Notes: generated from the sequence alone by a model not told the origin. Shown: positions 26,027 to 34,862, numbered from the stretch's first letter. The stretch is DNA of 64,000 nt from Zoogloea sp041908905 (GCF_041908905.1 NZ_JAYREK010000015.1:19933-83932), one strand, 5' to 3'. A program made the numbers and translations.

Positions 26027-28768
26027 ATGAGCCGCTACCTGGTCGGCATCGACCTGGGCACCAGCCACACCGTCGTCGCCTATGCGGCGGCGGGGAGCGA
26101 GGCCGTCCGGCTGCTGGAGATCCCCCAGCTGGTCGGCCCCGGCGAGGTCGCCGCGCGGCCGCTGCTGCCCTCGGTGCGCTACCACCCGGCCGCCGGAGAG
26201 CTCGACCCGGCCTCCCTCGCGCTGCCCTGGGCCGGTAGCGAGAGCGACACGGTGATCGGCAGCTACGCCCGCGACCTCGGCGCCCAGGTGCCGGGCCGGC
26301 TGGTGGCCAGCGCCAAGAGCTGGCTGTCCCACCCGGGCGTCGACCGCAGCGCGGCGATCCTGCCCTGGGGCGCCCCGGACGACGTCGCCCGGGTGTCGCC
26401 CCTCGCCGCCAGCGCCAGCTACCTGGCCCACGTGCGGGCGGCCTGGGACGCCCAGTTTGCGAGCCACCCGCTGGCCGAGCAGGACCTCGTGCTCACCATC
26501 CCGGCCTCCTTCGACGAAGGCGCCCGGGCCCTCACCGTCGAGGCCGCCCGCCTCGCCGGCCTGCCCCGCCTGCGCCTCATCGAGGAGCCCCAGGCCGCCT
26601 TCCAGGACTGGATCTTCCGCCACCGTGACACCCTCGCCGCCGAACTCGCCGAGGCCCGGCTGGTGCTGGTGTGCGACGTGGGCGGCGGCACCACCGACCT
26701 CACCCTGGTGCAGGTCGAGCCCGCCTCCGACGGCGGCCCGCCCAAGCTCACCCGCATCGGCGTCGGCGACCACCTGATGCTGGGCGGCGACAACATGGAC
26801 CTGGCCCTCGCCCACCTGGCCGAGCAGCGCCTGGGCGGCGGCGAGCGCCTGTCGGCGGCCCGCTTCTCCCAGCTCGTCCAGCGCTGCCGTGCCGCCAAGG
26901 AGCAGCTGCTGGCCCCCGGCGCGCCGGAGCGGGTCACCCTCACGCTGCTCGGCGGCGGCACCCGGCTGATCGGCGCGGCACGCTCCATCGAGCTGACCCG
27001 GGCCGAGATCGAGCAACTCGTCGTGGACGGCTTCCTGCCCCCGGTCGAGGCCGACGCGCAGCCGCAAAGGCGGCGCGCCGGCATCGTCGAATTCGGCCTG
27101 CCCTACCCGGCCGATGCGGCGATCACCCGCCATCTGGCCGCCTTCCTGCAGCGCCACGCCGCCGCGGCGCGGGCCGCCCTGGGCGATGCGGCGCCGGGCG
27201 ACGGCAGCCTGCCGCTGCCCGACACCCTGCTGCTCAACGGCGGCGTGTTCCGCGCCGGGCCGATCACGCGCAGGCTCGAGGAGACCCTCGCCCGCTGGCG
27301 CGGCGCCCCGCTGCGGGTGCTCCACAACGACGCGCCAGATCTGGCCGTCGCCCGTGGCGCGGTGGCCTGGGGGCTGGCGCGCAGCCATGGCAGCGGGCCG
27401 GCCATCGGCGGCGGCTCGGCGCGCAGCTACTTTTTGCTCCTGGACGACGCGGGCAGCCGCGGCGTGTGCGTGCTGCCCCGCGGCACCGAAGCCGGCCACG
27501 AGGTGCAGCTGCCCGGCCGCAGCTTCGCGCTGCGCCTCGGCCAGGCGGTGCATTTCCAGCTCGTCTCGTCGGTGGGCGACACGCCCTGGCAGGCCGGCGA
27601 GCTGGTCGAGGCGCTGGGCGATGGCTTCATCCGCCTGCCGCCGATTGCCACCGTCTTGCCCGCCGCCGAGGGCACCGGCCAGCGCGACGTGACGGTGCAG
27701 CTCACCGCCACGATGACCGAGGTCGGCACCCTCGAGATGCACTGCGTCAGCGCCGACGGCCGGCGCTGGCTGCTGGCCTTCCAGCTGCGGGGCGACGCGG
27801 CCAGCCAGCCGGCCGAGCCCACGGCGGCGGAACACCCCCGCCTGCCGGCGGCGCTGGCCGAGATCGAGCGGGTCTTCGGCGGGCAGGCCAAGGGCGTGGA
27901 CGCCCGCGAGGTACGCGGCCTGCGCGCGCGCCTCGAACGCCTGCTGGGCCCCCGGGAAGACTGGGACCTGCCGCTGCTGCGCGCCCTCTTCGACGCGCTG
28001 ATGGAACGCGCCGGCCGGCGCCGCCGCTCCGCCGAACACGAGCGCAGCTGGCTCAACCTGGCCGGCTACACCCTGCGCCCCGGCCTCGGCGCGGCCCTCG
28101 ACGAGTGGCGCGTCGAGCAATTGTTCAGCCTGTTCGTCCAGGGCATCCAGTACCAGCAGGAGGGGCGCAACTGGTCCGAATGGTGGACCCTCTGGCGCCG
28201 CGCCGCCGGCGGCCTGCCCGAGGCCGCCCAGCTGGCGATCCTTGAGGTGCTGGCCGGCCACCTGGAAACCCTGGAGTCCAGCAAGCGCAACCGCGCCCTC
28301 GACAGCTACGACGACATGGTGCGCCTCGCCGCGTCCCTCGAGAAAGTACCGGCGATGCACCGCATCGAGGTCGGCAAGTGGCTGCTGGAGCGCCTCCAGC
28401 GCCCGGCCGAGAAGCCCCACACCTGGTGGGCCCTGGGCCGCGTCGGCGCCCGCCGGCCGCTCTATGGCAGCGCCCACACGGTGGTGCCGGCCGAGATCGC
28501 CGCCGGCTGGCTCGAGGCGATCCTCGCCCTCGACTGGAAGCGCGTCGAACCGGCCGCCTTCGCCGCCGCCCAGATCGCCCGCCTCACCGGCGACCGCGGC
28601 CTCGACCTGCCGCCCGAGCTGCGCGACACCGTGGTGCGCCGCCTCACCGCCGGCCGCGCCCCTTCGAGCTGGATCGCCCTGGTACGCGACGGCGGCCGGC
28701 TCGACGACGCCGACCAGCGCCGCAGCTTCGGCGAGGCCCTGCCCCCCGGGCTGCGGCTGATCGACTGA
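26027..28768 (+). CDS. Atypical Hsp70-family ATPase with long C-terminal extension (DUF3731-like)
   Basis: About 913 residues. The N-terminal half is an Hsp70 nucleotide-binding domain closely matching the upstream paralogue, with IDLGTSHTV, CDVGGGTTDLTL, GGDNMDLALA and LLNGGVFRAG. Both share the unusual segment LVASAKSWL-HPGVDR. After a beta domain (about 440-580) comes a helical extension of some 330 residues, Arg/Trp/Leu-rich (for example EDWDLPLLRALFDALMERAG), consistent with the DUF3731 domain found on such Hsp70s. The start was placed at 26027, directly before SRYLVGIDLGT; an in-frame ATG at 26006 is possible. Only a short gap separates it from the first Hsp70, so they should be co-transcribed. 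Confidence 0.83.
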   Translation: MSRYLVGIDLGTSHTVVAYAAAGSEAVRLLEIPQLVGPGEVAARPLLPSVRYHPAAGELDPASLALPWAGSESDTVIGSYARDLGAQVPGRLVASAKSWLSHPGVDRSAAILPWGAPDDVARVSPLAASASYLAHVRAAWDAQFASHPLAEQDLVLTIPASFDEGARALTVEAARLAGLPRLRLIEEPQAAFQDWIFRHRDTLAAELAEARLVLVCDVGGGTTDLTLVQVEPASDGGPPKLTRIGVGDHLMLGGDNMDLALAHLAEQRLGGGERLSAARFSQLVQRCRAAKEQLLAPGAPERVTLTLLGGGTRLIGAARSIELTRAEIEQLVVDGFLPPVEADAQPQRRRAGIVEFGLPYPADAAITRHLAAFLQRHAAAARAALGDAAPGDGSLPLPDTLLLNGGVFRAGPITRRLEETLARWRGAPLRVLHNDAPDLAVARGAVAWGLARSHGSGPAIGGGSARSYFLLLDDAGSRGVCVLPRGTEAGHEVQLPGRSFALRLGQAVHFQLVSSVGDTPWQAGELVEALGDGFIRLPPIATVLPAAEGTGQRDVTVQLTATMTEVGTLEMHCVSADGRRWLLAFQLRGDAASQPAEPTAAEHPRLPAALAEIERVFGGQAKGVDAREVRGLRARLERLLGPREDWDLPLLRALFDALMERAGRRRRSAEHERSWLNLAGYTLRPGLGAALDEWRVEQLFSLFVQGIQYQQEGRNWSEWWTLWRRAAGGLPEAAQLAILEVLAGHLETLESSKRNRALDSYDDMVRLAASLEKVPAMHRIEVGKWLLERLQRPAEKPHTWWALGRVGARRPLYGSAHTVVPAEIAAGWLEAILALDWKRVEPAAFAAAQIARLTGDRGLDLPPELRDTVVRRLTAGRAPSSWIALVRDGGRLDDADQRRSFGEALPPGLRLID

Positions 28769-29213
28769 AGCACCGGGGCCGGGCAGATCCGGGCGCAAAG
28801 CCCTGGAGCCCGCCCATCCCGCCCTCGCCCAACCCCTGGACGACCGCGCGCCCACACTCCGCGCGCGGGGCGGCAACACCGAAGCGCCGGCCCTTCTCAC
28901 CCGGGCGCAGGCGATCTGCGAGCACGCGCGGGGCCCCGGACTCCCGATGGTCACCGCGAACCTCGACAAGCCTGCGGTGATCCACACCGACGCGGCCACC
29001 CGGCGCGCCGCCATGATCAGCAGCCGGGCACCCTGGGCGCCCTGCCACCCAGCGGTGGCCACCAGCCCCACCGGCAGCAAGGGCTTCGGAGGCGATCAGA
29101 CCACCAGCCCAGGCTCCGGGAGTCAAGAATCGGGCCGGCGTGACGTAATCGAGCTACCCGGTGGTGCAATGCATGTGCACCGCTGCCCGATCCCCGACCG
29201 AAGCCCGTCCGCC
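28769..29213. other. 445-base interval between the Hsp70 operon and the chemoreceptor gene
   Basis: No convincing gene. The chemoreceptor reading frame stays open upstream through part of this stretch, but the added residues are Pro/Ser/Arg-rich and unlike a signal or sensor domain, so I treat it as non-coding. No strong terminator was seen after the Hsp70 gene. Confidence 0.5.
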
Positions 29214-31235
29214 ATGTTCAAACGCCTCAGCCTCACCCAGCGCCTGCTCGCCGGGACCGCCCTCGCCGTCACCCTCGCCTTCGGCATCCTGCTCGCCATC
29301 ACCGTCCAGCAATCGCGCCAGAGTGCCGTGGAACAGGCGGAACTCGGCATGCGCACCCAGCTCGACCTGGTCGTCACGATGCTCGACTACGCCCAGGACG
29401 CCCTCAAGACCCGCGCCCGCGACCAGCTCACGCTGCTCGAACACGAGCTGCCCGGCAAGGCCAGCCTCGGCGCCCCGGTGGCCACCGGCAAGCTGGAGCT
29501 CCCGCGCCTGCGCTTCGGCGACCTCGAAGGCAGCAACAATCCGGAGTTCCTCGAGGCCTACCGCAAGCGCAACGCCGTCGATGCCGCCTTTCTGGTGCGC
29601 GAAGGTGACACCTTCTACCGGGCCTCGACCCTGCTCAAGGACGCCGACGGCAAGTATCGGGTCGGCGAGGTGATCAAGGACAGCTACGTGGCCACGCTGC
29701 TGCGCGGCGAGACCTACACCGGCACCCTGGAACGCGGCGGCCGCCTCTACGTGCTGGGTGCCAAGCCGGTGCTGGGCGCCGACGGCAAGGTGATCGGCGC
29801 GATCACCGTGCGTCTCGACGCCGAGGCCAACGTGACCATGCTGAAGGACCGTCTGCGCAACATCGCCGTCGGGAGCAGCGGCTACCTCTACGTGCTGGCC
29901 CCGCCCAGCGGCGACACCAAGGAGAGCCGCGTGCTGATGCACCCCCAGCACGAAGGCAAGCGCGTCTCCGAACTCGACGCCGAGACAATCCGCCCGGAGC
30001 TCGAAAAGCAGCTCGCCGAACGCAACGGCACGCACCGCTACACCTGGATCGACGCCAGCGGCCGGCAGCTCGAGAAGATCGCGATGTTCAAGGAGCAGAA
30101 GGAACTCGGCTGGATCGTCGCCAGCAGCACCGCGATCGGGGAACTCACCGCGGCCAGCGAGGCCCTGCGCAACCTGCTGCTGGGCCTCAGCGTGGGCTTC
30201 GGCCTGCTGCTGTGCGCCGGGATCGGCGGCTACATCTGGGCCAGCCTGCGGCGCCTGCAGCCGGTGATGCAGGGCATCGAGGCCCTCGCCGCCGGCGACC
30301 TGGGCCGCCAGCTGCCCTGCGACCCGGAAAGCCGCCACGAGGCCGACATGATGGCCCGCGCCCTCAACGAAGCCAGCGCCGCGCTGCGCCAGCTGATGGG
30401 CAGCGTGCAGACCACCGTGGGCGGTGTCGAGGGCAACGCGGCACAGCTCAGCGCCCTGATCCGCGGCGTCGATGCCGCCATGGGCCAACAGAGCGAGGCC
30501 ACCAGCGGCATGTCGACCGCCACCGAGGAGCTGTCGACGAGCATCGACCAGGTGGCCCACAACGCCGCCCACGCCCTGGCGCTGACCCGCGACACCCGGG
30601 CCGCCGTGGATGAGGGCCGGATGGCCGTCCACGACACCATCGGCGCCATGGAAAACACCGCCGCCAAGGTGGCCGACGCCGCCGACAAGGTGCGCGACCT
30701 GGGCGAGCGCGGTCACAAGGTGCAGGACATCGCCGGCGCCATCCAGAGCATTGCCGATCAGACCAACCTCCTTGCCCTCAACGCCGCCATCGAGGCGGCC
30801 CGCGCCGGCGAGGCCGGCCGCGGCTTCGCAGTGGTCGCCGACGAGGTGCGCAAGCTCGCCGAGCGGGCCAAGAGCTCGGCCAGCGACATCAGCGCGATCC
30901 TCGCCTCGCTACTCGAACAGGTGGGCAACGTCGCCGCCGACATCGTCGAAGCCTCCGACCGGGCCCGCGACAGCGCGACCCGCTCGCGCCAGGTCGAGGA
31001 CGCGCTGACGGCCATCGAGCAGCGCTCCACCCAGACGGTGGACGCGGTTGAAGACATCGCCCGGGCCGCCGACGAGCAGAGCCGCGCCGGTCACGACATC
31101 GCCCGCAAGGTGGAGTCGGTTGCCCACCTGGCCGGGACCATCGGCAGCCAGACCCGCGAGGTCGAGGATGTCGCCGGCGATCTGGCGGCCCAGGTGGCCG
31201 GCCTGTCCGACGCCGCCGCACGCTTCCGGCGCTGA
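29214..31235 (+). CDS. Methyl-accepting chemotaxis protein with periplasmic Cache sensor
   Basis: A 673-residue transmembrane chemoreceptor. The first transmembrane helix is at about 10-33, followed by a periplasmic sensor of about 280 residues with Cache features (YLYVLAP, HPQHEGKRV, WIDASGRQLEKIA, GWIVASS). The second helix is near 325-345, then a HAMP domain, then the methyl-accepting signalling domain with the hairpin tip IADQTNLLALNAAIEAARAGE. There is no C-terminal CheR/CheB-tethering pentapeptide. It senses small molecules in the periplasm and signals through CheA/CheW, which are not in this window. The ATG at 29214 was chosen because MFKRLSLTQRLL leads straight into the first helix. 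The ligand cannot be told. Confidence 0.9.
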   Translation: MFKRLSLTQRLLAGTALAVTLAFGILLAITVQQSRQSAVEQAELGMRTQLDLVVTMLDYAQDALKTRARDQLTLLEHELPGKASLGAPVATGKLELPRLRFGDLEGSNNPEFLEAYRKRNAVDAAFLVREGDTFYRASTLLKDADGKYRVGEVIKDSYVATLLRGETYTGTLERGGRLYVLGAKPVLGADGKVIGAITVRLDAEANVTMLKDRLRNIAVGSSGYLYVLAPPSGDTKESRVLMHPQHEGKRVSELDAETIRPELEKQLAERNGTHRYTWIDASGRQLEKIAMFKEQKELGWIVASSTAIGELTAASEALRNLLLGLSVGFGLLLCAGIGGYIWASLRRLQPVMQGIEALAAGDLGRQLPCDPESRHEADMMARALNEASAALRQLMGSVQTTVGGVEGNAAQLSALIRGVDAAMGQQSEATSGMSTATEELSTSIDQVAHNAAHALALTRDTRAAVDEGRMAVHDTIGAMENTAAKVADAADKVRDLGERGHKVQDIAGAIQSIADQTNLLALNAAIEAARAGEAGRGFAVVADEVRKLAERAKSSASDISAILASLLEQVGNVAADIVEASDRARDSATRSRQVEDALTAIEQRSTQTVDAVEDIARAADEQSRAGHDIARKVESVAHLAGTIGSQTREVEDVAGDLAAQVAGLSDAAARFRR

Positions 31236-31371
31236 GACGGCGGCCGGCCGGCACGGGTCAAGCCCCGCGGGCGCCCGGCTCCGGGCCATGGGCCGCCATC
31301 AAGACCGCGATCGCCCGGACGGTCACGCCGCGGATCTCCTAGCTTCAGGCGGCGGGAACAGGAAGCGGTCG

Positions 31372-31816
31372 ATGAACCTGGCTTCGAGCAACGCATGGAG
31401 CTGCCGGATCACGATGGCGGGGTCGGCCCGGCGCGGCTTGCCCCGGGCCATCACCCGCGACAGCGGCGCCAAGGTCACCTTCTTCTGCACCGAACAGCGC
31501 TACCCGACGAGTTACCTGAGGGTGAGCGCGATCAGTGGCGGCGCCGCGCTGCGGGCATTCCAGAGCGCCGAGGCGGCGGCCGCGGCCGTTCCCGACCGCT
31601 GCGAACGGCTCGCCCGGGCCGCGGGGGTGGCCTGCCCCCCCTCGCCCTGGGGGCGCCGGGCCCTACGCGGCCATCATCGAGGCCGCCACCCGGATCGGCG
31701 CCGACGTGATCTTCATGGCCTCTCACGGCTATCGCGGCGTCAGGGCGCTGCTGCTGGGCAGCGAGACCCAGAAGGTGCTGACCCACTCGACGATCCCGGT
31801 GCTCGTCTCCCGCTGA
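31372..31816 (+). pseudogene. Decayed universal stress protein (UspA) gene
   Basis: Two adjacent frames together give most of a UspA domain. One frame (up to about 31635) reads AITRDSGAKVTFFCTEQRYP and onward; a second (from about 31660) reads PYAAIIEAATRIGADVIFMASHG and ends GSETQKVLTHSTIPVLVSR. Both parts align with the intact protein encoded at 50818-51261, including GSETQKVLTH. The shift falls at a run of C residues near 31635-31645, so a single-base indel or a sequencing error is possible. However, the N-terminal beta strand with the KNILVPTDGS motif is also unrecognisable, which argues for real decay. It lies directly upstream of the phosphoribosyltransferase gene. Confidence 0.7.
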
Positions 31817-31921
31817 ACACCTGCGCCCGGCCTCCACGTTTTGCGGCGGCGATGCGATCAGCAGGCCACAATGGGAAGTGAGGCTGGCGTGATTCAGCCG
31901 GCCACAGCCAGGGAGACAGCG

Positions 31922-32581
31922 ATGATCTTCAAAGACCGTATCGATGCGGCGCGCAGGCTGGCCGACGCGCTGGCGGCCTACCGCGGCCAGAACCCGCTGG
32001 TGCTGGCGATTCCACGGGGCGCGGTGCCGATGGGCGCGGCGCTGTCCGAGGCACTCGGTGGCGAGCTCGACGTGGTGCTGGTGCACAAGCTGTGTTCGCG
32101 CTGGAGCCCCGAATACGCGATCGGCGCCATCGACGAGGGTGGCGGGTTTTTCGTATCCGACCCCTCCGAGGCCGACGAGGGCTGGTTGAAGGCCGAGCGC
32201 GCCCGGCGGCTGCAAGGCCTGCGCGAGCGCCGGGCGCTGTATTCCCCCGAGCATCCGCCGATCGACCCGCACGGCCGGGTGGTGATCATCGTTGACGACG
32301 GCCTCGCCACCGGCGCCACGATGATCGCCGCGCTCCAGGCGGTGCGCGCCCAGGGCCCGCAAAAGCTGATCTGCGCGGTGCCGGTCGGCGCCCCCGACAG
32401 CCTGCACAAGGTCGAGCCCCTGGCGGACGAGGTGGTGTGCCTGCACGCCCCGCGGGGCTTCCAGGCGGTCGGGCAGTTCTACGTGCATTTCGACCAGGTC
32501 GAGGACGCCGAGGTGGTCGCCTGCCTGCGGGCCTGTCACGGCAAGGCAACGGGGCCCCCGGCGCCGGACGTGGGCGGCTGA
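31922..32581 (+). CDS. Predicted phosphoribosyltransferase (COG1926-like)
   Basis: A 219-residue type I phosphoribosyltransferase-fold protein. The PRPP-binding loop VDDGLATGATM is at about 124-134, and the N-terminal IPRGAVPMG loop is also typical. Proteins of this group are often encoded beside universal stress proteins in stress or low-oxygen loci; here a decayed UspA gene lies immediately upstream. The base or other acceptor substrate is unknown. The start at 31922 is preceded by GGAGAC; a longer in-frame start at 31841 overlaps the intergenic region and is less likely. Confidence 0.85.
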   Translation: MIFKDRIDAARRLADALAAYRGQNPLVLAIPRGAVPMGAALSEALGGELDVVLVHKLCSRWSPEYAIGAIDEGGGFFVSDPSEADEGWLKAERARRLQGLRERRALYSPEHPPIDPHGRVVIIVDDGLATGATMIAALQAVRAQGPQKLICAVPVGAPDSLHKVEPLADEVVCLHAPRGFQAVGQFYVHFDQVEDAEVVACLRACHGKATGPPAPDVGG

Positions 32582-32690
32582 GGCGCCGGCGCGGAGACGG
32601 CCGGGACACACACGGAGACACCCCGGGCTGGCGGGTAGCGCACCGCATCGGCCCGGGCGGCCGGCAGCGGACAGCCTCGGACCCAAGAAA

Positions 32691-32714
32691 ACGGGCTCCC
32701 CGCAGGGAGCCCGT
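32691..32714 (-). terminator. Rho-independent terminator
   Basis: Ten-base-pair stem ACGGGCTCCC / GGGAGCCCGT with a four-base loop, followed on the minus strand by TTTTCTT. It would end minus-strand transcripts coming from fccAB or from a small RNA in the 250 bases between. Confidence 0.75.
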
Positions 32715-32966
32715 GTGCGTTAAGCCTGGAAACGACAGTGGACCGCTTAGCGCAACTTCAAGAGCCGCATGAACACTTTTGATAGTGCCTTCCCCGAGGT
32801 TCACCTGGAGGGTGAGAGCGCTACACGCCTGCGCCGGCGCCTGGCTTTGTCGCTCCGCCTTGCTGGCATGAGCCTGCCGCGTTGTCGCTTCGCGCCAGAC
32901 ACCCGCCGAGACTCGCCAGCAGGCGTGCCCAGCTAGCGTTTCTCGGTTGAAACGCCCGCGGTCAGC
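32715..32966 (-). ncRNA. Possible structured non-coding RNA or long 3' UTR of fccB
   Basis: The 250 bases between the fccB stop and the terminator have no credible protein frame but show many self-complementary segments. Read on the minus strand, a hairpin with arms GCGTTTC/GAAACGC (32936-32955) lies just after the stop, and a bracketed region follows with near-repeated GCGACAACGC and GCGACAAAGC blocks. The stretch is less GC-rich than its neighbours. I could not match it to 6S, tmRNA, 4.5S or RNase P RNA by eye. A processed 3' UTR of the fccAB mRNA is the simplest alternative. Confidence 0.25.
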
Positions 32967-34244
32967 TCACGCCAGCATGTCGGCCCAGATGTTGCGCGCC
33001 CAGGCCATGGCGTACTTGCCTTCGAGCTCGTTGGCCGCCATCGACACCCCGCCGGAGCCGGGAACGGGGAGCAGCACCTTCTTGGCTTCGTCGTACTGGT
33101 GCACCGAAGCCACGTGGATCACGTTCTTTGAATCCACGAAGCTGTAGCAGGTGTTCATGACCACCGGCGTCTGGCTGGGCGCCTCGCCGGCAAGGAGGCG
33201 CAGGATCGCCGCCGCCGCCACCTTGGCGTGCTGGTTGGCCATGTGGCCGGACTTGGGCATGGTCGGCGCCGGGAAGATGGCGTCACCGAGCACATGCACG
33301 CCCGGGGTGTTGACCGACTCGAAGCTGAGCCAGTCGATGTCCACCCAGCGATTGTTGATGAGCTTGAGCCCCGACCGGGCCGCGATGTCGCCGGCGCGCT
33401 GGGGCGGCACCACGTTGAGCACGTCGGCCTTGACCTTGTCGAACTCGAGGATCGCCGTACGGCTGGCCGCATCGACCTCGCGCAGCTCGCTGTTGGGGCG
33501 ATACTCGAGGATGCCGGCGTATTTCTCGAAGGCCTTGGTGAACAGCGCCTTCTTGGAGGTGATCTCCTCGTTGGCGTCGAGCACCAGCACCTTGGACTTC
33601 GACTTGGCTTTTTTAAAGTAGTTGGCGACCAGGCAGGCCCGCTCGTAGGGCCCCGGCGGGCAGCGGTAGGGCGCCTTGGGGATCGCCAGCGCGTACACGC
33701 CGCCATCCGGCATGTCCTCGAGCTGCTTGCGCAGCGCCACCGTCTGCGCACCGGCCTTCCAGGCGTGGAGCACGCTGGCGCGGGACGCCTCGGTCTCGAG
33801 GCCCGGCACCTGGTCGAACATGAACTCGATGCCCGGCGACAGCACCAGCCGGTCGTAGCCGAGCACACCGCCCGAGGCCAGGGTGAGCTTGCGGGCACCC
33901 GCGTCGAGACCGACCACGCTGTCGTGGATCACCTTGACGCCCCACTTGTCGCGCAGGCCGTCGTAGCCCAGGGTGATGTCGGCCAGGGTCTTGTCGCCGC
34001 CGATCACCAGGTTGGAGATCGGGCAGGAGATGAACTGCGGGTTGCGCTCCACGAGGGTCACATCCACGCCCAGGCTGCTCCACATGCGCAGGTATTTGGC
34101 GACGGTCGCGCCGCCGTAGCCGCCGCCCACCACCACCACGTGGCCGCGGGGCCGGGAGCCCAGCGCGCAGCCGGAGAGACCCGGCAGCGCCAGGGTGCCG
34201 GCGGCGAGGCCGGCGGTCTTCAGGAAATCGCGTCGATTCAGCAT
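32967..34244 (-). CDS. fccB: Sulfide dehydrogenase (flavocytochrome c) flavoprotein subunit
   Basis: A 425-residue FAD enzyme that oxidises sulfide in the periplasm and passes electrons to its cytochrome partner. The N-terminus has a twin-arginine signal (NRRDFLKTAGLAAG), so it is exported folded with FAD. The FAD-binding motif VVVGGGYGG is at about 37-45. Cysteines match the flavocytochrome c pattern: one in FISCPISN (covalent FAD site in the known enzyme), one in YRCPPGP and one in NTCYSFV (redox-active pair). It is directly downstream of the monohaem cytochrome gene and divergent from sox. It is also called SoxF when linked to sox genes. Confidence 0.92.
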   Translation of the reverse strand: MLNRRDFLKTAGLAAGTLALPGLSGCALGSRPRGHVVVVGGGYGGATVAKYLRMWSSLGVDVTLVERNPQFISCPISNLVIGGDKTLADITLGYDGLRDKWGVKVIHDSVVGLDAGARKLTLASGGVLGYDRLVLSPGIEFMFDQVPGLETEASRASVLHAWKAGAQTVALRKQLEDMPDGGVYALAIPKAPYRCPPGPYERACLVANYFKKAKSKSKVLVLDANEEITSKKALFTKAFEKYAGILEYRPNSELREVDAASRTAILEFDKVKADVLNVVPPQRAGDIAARSGLKLINNRWVDIDWLSFESVNTPGVHVLGDAIFPAPTMPKSGHMANQHAKVAAAAILRLLAGEAPSQTPVVMNTCYSFVDSKNVIHVASVHQYDEAKKVLLPVPGSGGVSMAANELEGKYAMAWARNIWADMLA

Positions 34245-34257
34245 GGCTGGCCCCCGC

Positions 34258-34572
34258 TCACTTTTGAGCGGCGAAGTACGCCGCGACGAGTTCGAGTTGT
34301 GCTTCGGTATAGCCCTTCGAGATCTGGTGCATGATCGTCGCGGGCTTGGCGCCGGAGCGGAAATCCCTCAGCTTCTGCAGGAGCTTGTCCTTGGGGATGC
34401 CGGCGAGTTCCTCGTTGCCGGCCCCCGGCACCGCCCGGCCATTGGTGCCGTGGCAGTTGGCGCAGGTGGCCGCGAGGTTGCGGGCCAGATCGGGGTCGGG
34501 CCGCGTTTGCGCCTGGGCCAGACCGACGGTGCCGAGCAGGCAGATGCCGGCAAACCATTGCAAGACTTTCAT
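34258..34572 (-). CDS. fccA: Monohaem cytochrome c subunit of sulfide dehydrogenase
   Basis: A 104-residue exported class I cytochrome c. Signal peptide 1-21 ends AQA; one haem site, CANCH, is near residue 37, and a distal methionine is available in ATIMHQISKGY. It accepts electrons from the flavoprotein encoded 13 bases downstream. The small monohaem form is also named SoxE. First gene of the minus-strand fcc pair, divergent from soxC. Confidence 0.88.
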   Translation of the reverse strand: MKVLQWFAGICLLGTVGLAQAQTRPDPDLARNLAATCANCHGTNGRAVPGAGNEELAGIPKDKLLQKLRDFRSGAKPATIMHQISKGYTEAQLELVAAYFAAQK

Positions 34573-34862
34573 AGGGTTCCTCCTGAGTTGCGGCGAGACG
34601 ACGGCCAGAATGGGGCGGCTTTTTTATTGTTTTCCACAGAATGTTACCTCCACAAGCCGCCGTGGGCACCACGAAACCAATTTTTCATCATTATCTGTTT
34701 CGGATACCCGTTTCGTGCACCGCACAAATATTAGCGATTGACTATATAAGATTATGATTATAAATTGACCCAAATCAAGGGGCAGACAAGACCACGAGGC
34801 CGGGCGCCCAGACGCCGCAAACCCCACGAATTTCAACACCTGGAACGAGGGAGACAATCCAG
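34573..34862. promoter_or_regulatory. Divergent fccA / soxC promoter region with FNR-like box
   Basis: A markedly AT-rich 290-base region. On the plus strand TTGACT (34738-34743) and TATAAA (34759-34764) could serve as -35/-10 with a short 15-base spacer. TTGAC-CCAA-ATCAA at 34765-34778 matches the FNR/ANR consensus with one mismatch. It would lie at the soxC start point, a position that fits repression better than activation. soxC has GAGGGAGA before its ATG. I did not find an obvious site for a dedicated Sox regulator. Confidence 0.45.

Noticed and set aside
23867..29080. Very long open frame (1737 codons) on the minus strand antisense to the DUF2760/Hsp70 genes
   Set aside because: Its translation is Gly/Ala/Arg/His-rich with no domain, and it mirrors the third-position GC bias of the real genes on the other strand.
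28947..29213. N-terminal extension of the chemoreceptor to an upstream in-frame ATG
   Set aside because: The extra residues lack a signal or sensor pattern, and the later ATG leads directly into the first membrane helix, as in other chemoreceptors.
32691..32966. 6S RNA, tmRNA or RNase P RNA
   Set aside because: None of the conserved signature segments of these RNAs could be recognised on either strand.
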